From: Sphingomonadaceae bacterium
GTDB taxonomy: Bacteria; Pseudomonadota; Alphaproteobacteria; Sphingomonadales; Sphingomonadaceae
NCBI GenBank assembly: GCA_016742125.1
Contig: JACVCM010000065.1
Span: 1-18,076, forward strand
Length of the DNA: 18,076 nucleotides
Direction of reading: 5' to 3'
Shown: in pieces, positions 14,525 to 18,076 of the stretch
Layout: every line of letters begins with the position of its first letter
Numbering within the stretch: position 1 is the stretch's first letter
Translations under genes and position numbers: made by a program
The notes under the pieces: generated by a model
What the model was told of the DNA's origin: nothing
What the model saw: the letters and a program-made list of their open reading frames with translations, nothing else
Databases searched by the model: none

Positions 14525-15051
14525 TGGCAGGTAACCCCTATTTCAACATAGCGTTCACGCCCAAGGTGATGGAACTCCAGTCAAAGGCAGGTAGCCGTGA
14601 TGCCTATGCACGCCAAGGCCCCAGGCCCGGCGGCAACGCGGCACTGCGAGCAGAAGAAATCGCGTTCATAGCCGAGCGCAACGGTTTCTACCTCGCTTCT
14701 GTGTCGGAAACAGGTTGGCCATATGTACAGTTTCGTGGCGGCCCGCGAGGTTTTGTCAAACCCATTGGCCCGACACAGTTAGGATGGGCTGACTTCAGAG
14801 GGAACCAGCAATTTCAGACTGCTGGATATGTCGAACATGACGAGCGTGTGTCGCTCTTTTTCATGGACTATAATGGCAAGCGCCGCTTGAAAATCTACGG
14901 TCGTCTGCGGTTTCTGGATGCGCGATGTGAACCTGAGTGGGTCGAGCAAATGAAAATGCCGGAATATAGAGCTACGATTGATCGTATCGCACTTGTCGAG
15001 ATTGCTGCTTGGGATCGTAACTGCCCGCAACATATTTCCGTACCGCTTTGA
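14524..15051 (+). CDS. Pyridoxamine 5'-phosphate oxidase-like flavin-binding protein, C-terminus probably frameshifted
   Basis: A 175-residue split-barrel protein of the PPOX class. Recognisable parts are NPYFNIAFTPKVMELQSKAG, RAEEIAFIAERNGFYLASVSE, GWPYVQFRGGPRGFVK, LGWADFRGNQQFQTAGYVE, VSLFFMDYNGKRRLKIYGR and AAWDRNCPQHI. Such proteins bind FMN or a related cofactor and probably reduce small molecules. The frame is open to 14359, but the ATG at 14524 overlaps the TetR stop (TGATG). The protein ends ISVPL directly after CPQHI, where relatives usually continue with a P-x-R-F/Y segment and a helical tail. Dropping one T of the run at 15035-15037 gives CPQHIPYRFDA, so the C-terminus is probably frameshifted. 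It forms an operon with the GST and TetR genes. Confidence 0.83.
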   Translation: MAGNPYFNIAFTPKVMELQSKAGSRDAYARQGPRPGGNAALRAEEIAFIAERNGFYLASVSETGWPYVQFRGGPRGFVKPIGPTQLGWADFRGNQQFQTAGYVEHDERVSLFFMDYNGKRRLKIYGRLRFLDARCEPEWVEQMKMPEYRATIDRIALVEIAAWDRNCPQHISVPL

Positions 15052-15303
15052 TGCCTGTTTTGGGCAATCCAACTCCCAAACCGGAGGTCAAGTTCGACCG
15101 AAAGTCGTTGCCATTCGACATCTAAGAGGACCGTTCAAAAATGGTCGGAAATCCACTTTCCTACAGGTGATCGAATCGGGCATATGCTGATCGATGAAGG
15201 ATTTGGCTTTTCTTTCCCCGGTTTGCGTCGCGGCCTTTCGGGATGTTTCGAATACAGCCCCTGCATTCCCACTAAATTTACAAAATGGGGTGGGTTATGG
15301 GTA

Positions 15304-15319
15304 TAAGTTTGTAAACTTA
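15304..15319. promoter_or_regulatory. Near-perfect AT-rich dyad upstream of rho
   Basis: TAAGTTT-GT-AAACTTA: two perfect 7-base arms around a 2-base spacer. It lies 31 bases upstream of the candidate rho -35 box. It resembles an operator, but no regulator can be assigned. Confidence 0.4.
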
Positions 15320-15349
15320 GGCGTGCACCGGGGCTGCGGTCGGTCGTGC

Positions 15350-15378
15350 TTGACGCCTCATCTGCGATGGCCTATCTG
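15350..15378 (+). promoter_or_regulatory. Candidate rho promoter
   Basis: TTGACG (15350-15355), 17 bases, then TATCTG (15373-15378). Transcription from here would give a leader of about 130 bases before rho. The -10 match is moderate. Confidence 0.45.
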
Positions 15379-15411
15379 CAATGCCAAGCCCGTTCTGGGC
15401 GTGAGGCGCGA

Positions 15412-15450
15412 CTCCTTCAACAAACGCGCCACCAAACTTACCATCTCCCG
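15412..15450 (+). promoter_or_regulatory. C-rich, G-poor rut-like tract in rho leader
   Basis: By count, 18 of 39 bases are C and 3 are G, mostly in unpaired CC/AC/TC context, followed by GC stems. This composition is what Rho binds on nascent RNA, and it lies in the leader of rho itself, suggesting feedback control by early termination. Confidence 0.4.
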
Positions 15451-15512
15451 CCGGTCGCTTTTGGGAAACCGGCTGTCATTTCGGGCCCCAGGCCCATCAA
15501 CGGAATATTTTT

Positions 15513-16769
15513 ATGCATTTGAAAGAGCTGAAAAGCAAAAACCCTGCCGACCTTGTCTCGATGGCTGAGGAACTGGGAGTCGAGGGCGCATCGACGCTGC
15601 GCAAGCAGGATCTGATGTTTGCCATCCTCAAGGAACTGGCCGAAGATGGCGAGCAGATCATGGGTGTCGGCACGATCGAGGTCCTGCCCGATTCGTTCGG
15701 TTTCCTCCGCTCGCCCGAGGCCAATTATCTGGCCGGTCCCGACGATATCTATGTGTCGCCCAATATGGTCCGCCAGTTCGGTTTGCGCACCGGCGATACG
15801 GTCGAGGGCGAAATCCGCGCGCCGAAGGATGGCGAGCGTTATTTTGCGCTGACCAAGGTGTTGAAGGTGAATTTCGACGACCCCGAAGCGGTGCGTCACC
15901 GGGTCAATTTCGATAACCTCACCCCGCTCTATCCCGACGAGAAACTGACGCTCGACAGCCTCGATCCGACGATCAAGGACAAGTCCGCGCGCGTCATCGA
16001 CATCGTCAGCCCGCAGGGCAAGGGACAGCGCGCGCTGATCGTTGCGCCGCCGCGCACGGGTAAAACCGTCCTCCTCCAGAACATCGCGCGTGCGATTACC
16101 GACAATCATCCCGAAGTGTTCCTGATCGTCCTGCTGATCGACGAACGGCCGGAGGAAGTGACCGACATGCAGCGCAGCGTGAAGGGTGAGGTCGTCTCCT
16201 CGACCTTCGACGAGCCCGCCACCCGCCATGTGCAGGTTGCCGAGATGGTGATCGAGAAGGCCAAGCGCCTTGTCGAGCACAAGCATGACGTCGTCATCCT
16301 TCTCGATTCGATCACCCGCCTTGGCCGCGCCTACAACACGGTCGTCCCAAGCTCGGGCAAGGTCCTGACCGGCGGTGTCGATGCCAATGCATTGCAACGG
16401 CCGAAGCGCTTCTTCGGTGCGGCACGGAACATCGAGGAAGGCGGTTCGTTATCGATCATCGCAACCGCGCTGATCGACACCGGAAGCCGCATGGACGAGG
16501 TTATCTTCGAAGAGTTCAAGGGCACCGGTAACTCGGAAATCGTCCTCGACCGCAAGGTTTCCGACAAGCGCATCTTCCCCTCGCTCGATGTCGGCAAATC
16601 CGGCACGCGCAAGGAAGAACTGCTGGTCGAGGAAAGCAAGCTCAAGAAAATGTGGGTGCTTCGCCGTATCCTCATGCAGATGGGCACAGTCGATGCGATG
16701 GAGTTCCTTCTCGACAAGATGAAGGATTCGAAGACCAACGAAGACTTCTTCGATTCGATGAACCAGTAA
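15513..16769 (+). CDS. rho: Transcription termination factor Rho
   Basis: A 418-residue hexameric RNA helicase that ends transcription at C-rich unstructured RNA. Residues about 1-48 are the Rho N-terminal helical domain (MHLKELKSKNPADLVSMAEE). Residues about 50-125 are the OB-fold RNA-binding domain (GVGTIEVLPDSFGFLRSPEANYL). The rest is the RecA-like ATPase, with Walker A in VAPPRTGKTVLLQN (177-190), Walker B in VLLIDERPEEVTDM (206-219), the Q-loop region around DSITRLGRAYNTV, and DRKVSDKRIFPSLDVGKSGTRKEELL. Length and start (ATG at 15513, MHLKELK) are standard. It is preceded by a long leader and followed 18 bases later by the TerC-family gene. Confidence 0.97.
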   Translation: MHLKELKSKNPADLVSMAEELGVEGASTLRKQDLMFAILKELAEDGEQIMGVGTIEVLPDSFGFLRSPEANYLAGPDDIYVSPNMVRQFGLRTGDTVEGEIRAPKDGERYFALTKVLKVNFDDPEAVRHRVNFDNLTPLYPDEKLTLDSLDPTIKDKSARVIDIVSPQGKGQRALIVAPPRTGKTVLLQNIARAITDNHPEVFLIVLLIDERPEEVTDMQRSVKGEVVSSTFDEPATRHVQVAEMVIEKAKRLVEHKHDVVILLDSITRLGRAYNTVVPSSGKVLTGGVDANALQRPKRFFGAARNIEEGGSLSIIATALIDTGSRMDEVIFEEFKGTGNSEIVLDRKVSDKRIFPSLDVGKSGTRKEELLVEESKLKKMWVLRRILMQMGTVDAMEFLLDKMKDSKTNEDFFDSMNQ

Positions 16770-16787
16770 GCAACAGGACGGCCAGGC

Positions 16788-17510
16788 ATGTTTGAGTTTT
16801 TGATCGCAACCGCCGCTTCGGCGACCTCCCTGGGTGGGCCAGCCGAAATCTGGCAGGCTATCGTCAAGGATTTCTCCAACATCACCGATCCGTCGGCGCT
16901 GGCTGCCTTTGTCCAGGTTTTGCTGATCGACCTGGTGCTGGCCGGGGACAATGCGATTGTTGTCGGTGCATTGGCGGCTGGGCTGCCTGCCGATCAGCGG
17001 CGTAAAGTCATCATCATCGGCGTTCTCGCCGCGCTCGTGCTTCGCATTGCCTTTGCGCTGGTCGTGTCGCAATTGCTTCAGGTCATCGGACTGATCTTCA
17101 TTGGTGGCTTGCTGCTCATCTGGGTTGCCTGGAAAATGTGGCGTGAACTGCACCATGCGGGCCAGTCGGCAGGATCACCCGAGATCGCCGGCGACGAAAC
17201 CTCCGGACTTCGTCCTGCGAAAAGCTTCGCCGGTGCGGCTTGGGCCGTGGCTGTGGCCGATGTCAGCATGAGCCTCGATAACGTCTTGGCCGTGGCAGGC
17301 GCCTCGCGCGATCACCCCGGCATCATGATTGTCGGCCTGATCTTCGCGGTGCTGTTGATGGGCGTCGCGGCCAATATCATCGCCAAATATATCGAGCGCT
17401 ATCGCTGGATTGCCTATGTCGGTCTTGCCGTGATTGTCTATGTTGCCGTCAAGATGATCTATGACGGCTGGGTAGACCCGAGTGTGGGAATCGGCACGCT
17501 TCTGACCTGA
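16788..17510 (+). CDS. TerC family integral membrane protein (YjbE-like)
   Basis: A 240-residue membrane protein with about seven hydrophobic helices. The two internal repeats carry paired acidic residues: D48 and D54 in LLIDLVLAGDNAIVVG, and D158 and D164 in AVADVSMSLDNVLAVAGA, the hallmark of TerC proteins. Characterised relatives (Alx, MeeF/MeeY, TerC) export manganese or help metalate secreted enzymes; earlier work linked TerC to tellurite resistance. Metal transport at the inner membrane is therefore likely, but the ion is not proven here. The ATG at 16788 lies 18 bases after rho with AGGACGG upstream, so it may be read from the rho transcript. Its stop is 5 bases from the convergent hydrolase gene's stop. 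Confidence 0.9.
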   Translation: MFEFLIATAASATSLGGPAEIWQAIVKDFSNITDPSALAAFVQVLLIDLVLAGDNAIVVGALAAGLPADQRRKVIIIGVLAALVLRIAFALVVSQLLQVIGLIFIGGLLLIWVAWKMWRELHHAGQSAGSPEIAGDETSGLRPAKSFAGAAWAVAVADVSMSLDNVLAVAGASRDHPGIMIVGLIFAVLLMGVAANIIAKYIERYRWIAYVGLAVIVYVAVKMIYDGWVDPSVGIGTLLT

Positions 17511-17515
17511 GCGAT

Positions 17516-18076
17516 CTAACCAAGATGCGCTGCGAAAAAGGCGGCGGTCCTTGAGTCCGCCAGCCTTGCTCCTGCATCGTCCCGCCGGTCGCCCATCTCG
17601 GTAGCGAAACCATGGTCGAGGCCTTCATAGTCGTGCAACGTCACTTTGGGATGGCCATCCAGACCAGCGTGGATTGCCGCCTGTGCCTCAGGCCCGACAA
17701 AATGGTCGGCGGTGGGGATGTGCAGCATCAGGGGGTTGGCGATCGCGTGGCTTTCGTTCAGCATCTGGTCGATCATTACGCCATAATAGCCGACCGAGGC
17801 GCTGATATCGGTACGCGCTGCCGCCATATAGGCGAGCCGCCCGCCGAGGCAGTAGCCTACGCAGCCGACTTTCTGTACCGGCGGTTGCCCGGCCGAGCCC
17901 CCCCCGCGGGCGGGGGTTTCGCCACCGGGGGGGGAGTGGGACCGCTTCCCCCACTCGGCGACGGACCCGGCGATGAGTTGCCACTTGCTCGCCCATCCGC
18001 TGGGACCGGCGAGGTCTTCGCGCGGCACGCCGCGGAACGTGACAACGTCGAGCGAGGCCCGGCAGTTGTTGACCAC
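17516..18076 (-). CDS. Dienelactone hydrolase family protein, 5' end cut; carries an in-frame repeat
   Basis: The minus-strand frame is open to the window edge (186 residues seen). The C-terminal part is a typical dienelactone hydrolase: nucleophile Cys76 (window numbering) in GCVGYCLGGRLAYMAAART, Asp124 in HIPTADHFV and His155 in GLDHGFA complete the triad. The family hydrolyses dienelactones and similar esters in aromatic breakdown. Residues about 41-64 (EWGKRSHSPPGGETPARGGG and the next four) have no counterpart in the family as I know it and correspond to a GC-rich palindromic repeat. Residues 1-40 also do not resemble the usual alpha/beta-hydrolase sequence ahead of the nucleophile. The gene may therefore be altered or chimeric. 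It converges on the TerC gene with a 5-base gap. Confidence 0.8.
   Translation of the reverse strand: MVNNCRASLDVVTFRGVPREDLAGPSGWASKWQLIAGSVAEWGKRSHSPPGGETPARGGGSAGQPPVQKVGCVGYCLGGRLAYMAAARTDISASVGYYGVMIDQMLNESHAIANPLMLHIPTADHFVGPEAQAAIHAGLDGHPKVTLHDYEGLDHGFATEMGDRRDDAGARLADSRTAAFFAAHLG
17898..17956. repeat. GC-rich palindromic (REP/RPE-like) element inside the hydrolase gene
   Basis: Two adjoining hairpins. The first has a C8 run (17898-17905) facing a G8 run (17927-17934), with an inner GGCG/CGCC pair (17909-17912 and 17920-17923). The second has perfect arms GAGTGGG (17934-17940) and CCCACTC (17950-17956) with a 9-base loop. The element is read through in frame in the hydrolase gene as a Pro/Gly/Arg-rich stretch. 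The structure is typical of interspersed palindromic repeats, but only one copy is in the window. Confidence 0.6.

Larger units (their letters stand above)
15052..15512 (+). promoter_or_regulatory. 461-base non-coding region with rho promoter and leader
   Basis: No convincing gene is seen here; open frames in it lack family features. The left part (15052-15190) is the frame that would follow the PPOX gene after a one-base correction and looks degenerate. The middle holds a dyad at 15304-15319. The right part contains a possible promoter (15350-15378), a C-rich/G-poor tract (15412-15450), a GCCGGT/ACCGGC stem (15450-15455 with 15468-15473) and a small GGGCC/GGCCC hairpin (15483-15495) just before rho. 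Long structured leaders are common for rho, which controls its own termination. Confidence 0.55.

Noticed and set aside
15194..15568. Open frame of 124 codons upstream of and overlapping rho.
   Set aside because: It has no recognisable family features, runs through the rho start in another frame and lies in the promoter/leader region. It is most likely chance.
15438..16397. Long minus-strand frame opposite rho (319 codons).
   Set aside because: It is the antisense shadow of a highly conserved rho gene; long shadow frames are common in GC-rich coding DNA.
13330..17516. The 14-mer TGACCTGAGCGATC occurs at 13330-13343 and again at 17503-17516, suggesting direct repeats around an island.
   Set aside because: About one 14-base match is expected by chance in a window this long. 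The copies enclose the core genes rho and terC as well as the accessory operon, and one copy is part of the terC stop region.
17535..17561. Terminator-like hairpin with T5 on the minus strand (GGCGG/CCGCC stem).
   Set aside because: It lies inside the last codons of the hydrolase gene, before its stop codon, so termination there would cut the message. It is best explained by coding sequence.

Overview
The window looks like chromosomal DNA of an alphaproteobacterium, most likely a sphingomonad (Sphingomonadaceae or a close relative). I base this on the high GC content, the gene order ppsR-maf-aroE-coaE-dnaQ facing hemE-hemJ-rho, alphaproteobacterial families (MmcB, DUF1491, long HPF, HemJ), a GAAC-N7-GAAC LexA box and a cluster of GANTC sites. 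There are 22 protein-coding genes, two of them cut by the window ends. I see no rRNA, tRNA, CRISPR array or insertion sequence.

Left part (1-4825): a truncated EamA/DMT exporter on the minus strand diverges from a plus-strand set made of an old-yellow-enzyme flavoprotein, a membrane di-iron hydroxylase/desaturase and a DUF3604 metal-dependent protein. Next (4854-6136, minus) come mmcB, with a textbook SOS box just before its start codon, and a secreted SleB-type cell-wall hydrolase with its own terminator.

Central part (6308-11361): a long minus-strand housekeeping series, read in transcription order as ppsR, maf, aroE, coaE, dnaQ, hpf, ptsN and a DUF1491 gene. The first four are joined by ATGA overlaps. 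Between ppsR and hemE lie 301 bases (11362-11662) with DnaA-box-like sites, four GANTC sites and an AT-rich tract. This position matches the Caulobacter/Rickettsia chromosome origin (hemE next to the RP001 family), and genes on both sides read away from it, so I call it a probable oriC.

Right part (11663-18076): hemE and hemJ (haem synthesis), then a compact accessory operon (GST-like protein, TetR regulator, flavin-binding PPOX protein) lodged between hemJ and rho. It has its own promoter and an operator-like dyad, and a probable frameshift at its end. A 461-base region holding the rho leader follows, then rho, a TerC-family membrane protein and a convergent dienelactone hydrolase gene running off the end. 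The hydrolase carries an in-frame GC-rich palindromic repeat.

I see no convincing new multi-gene system. The points most worth following are the origin, the SOS box of mmcB, the palindromic insertion in the hydrolase gene, and the accessory operon with its frameshift next to the origin.
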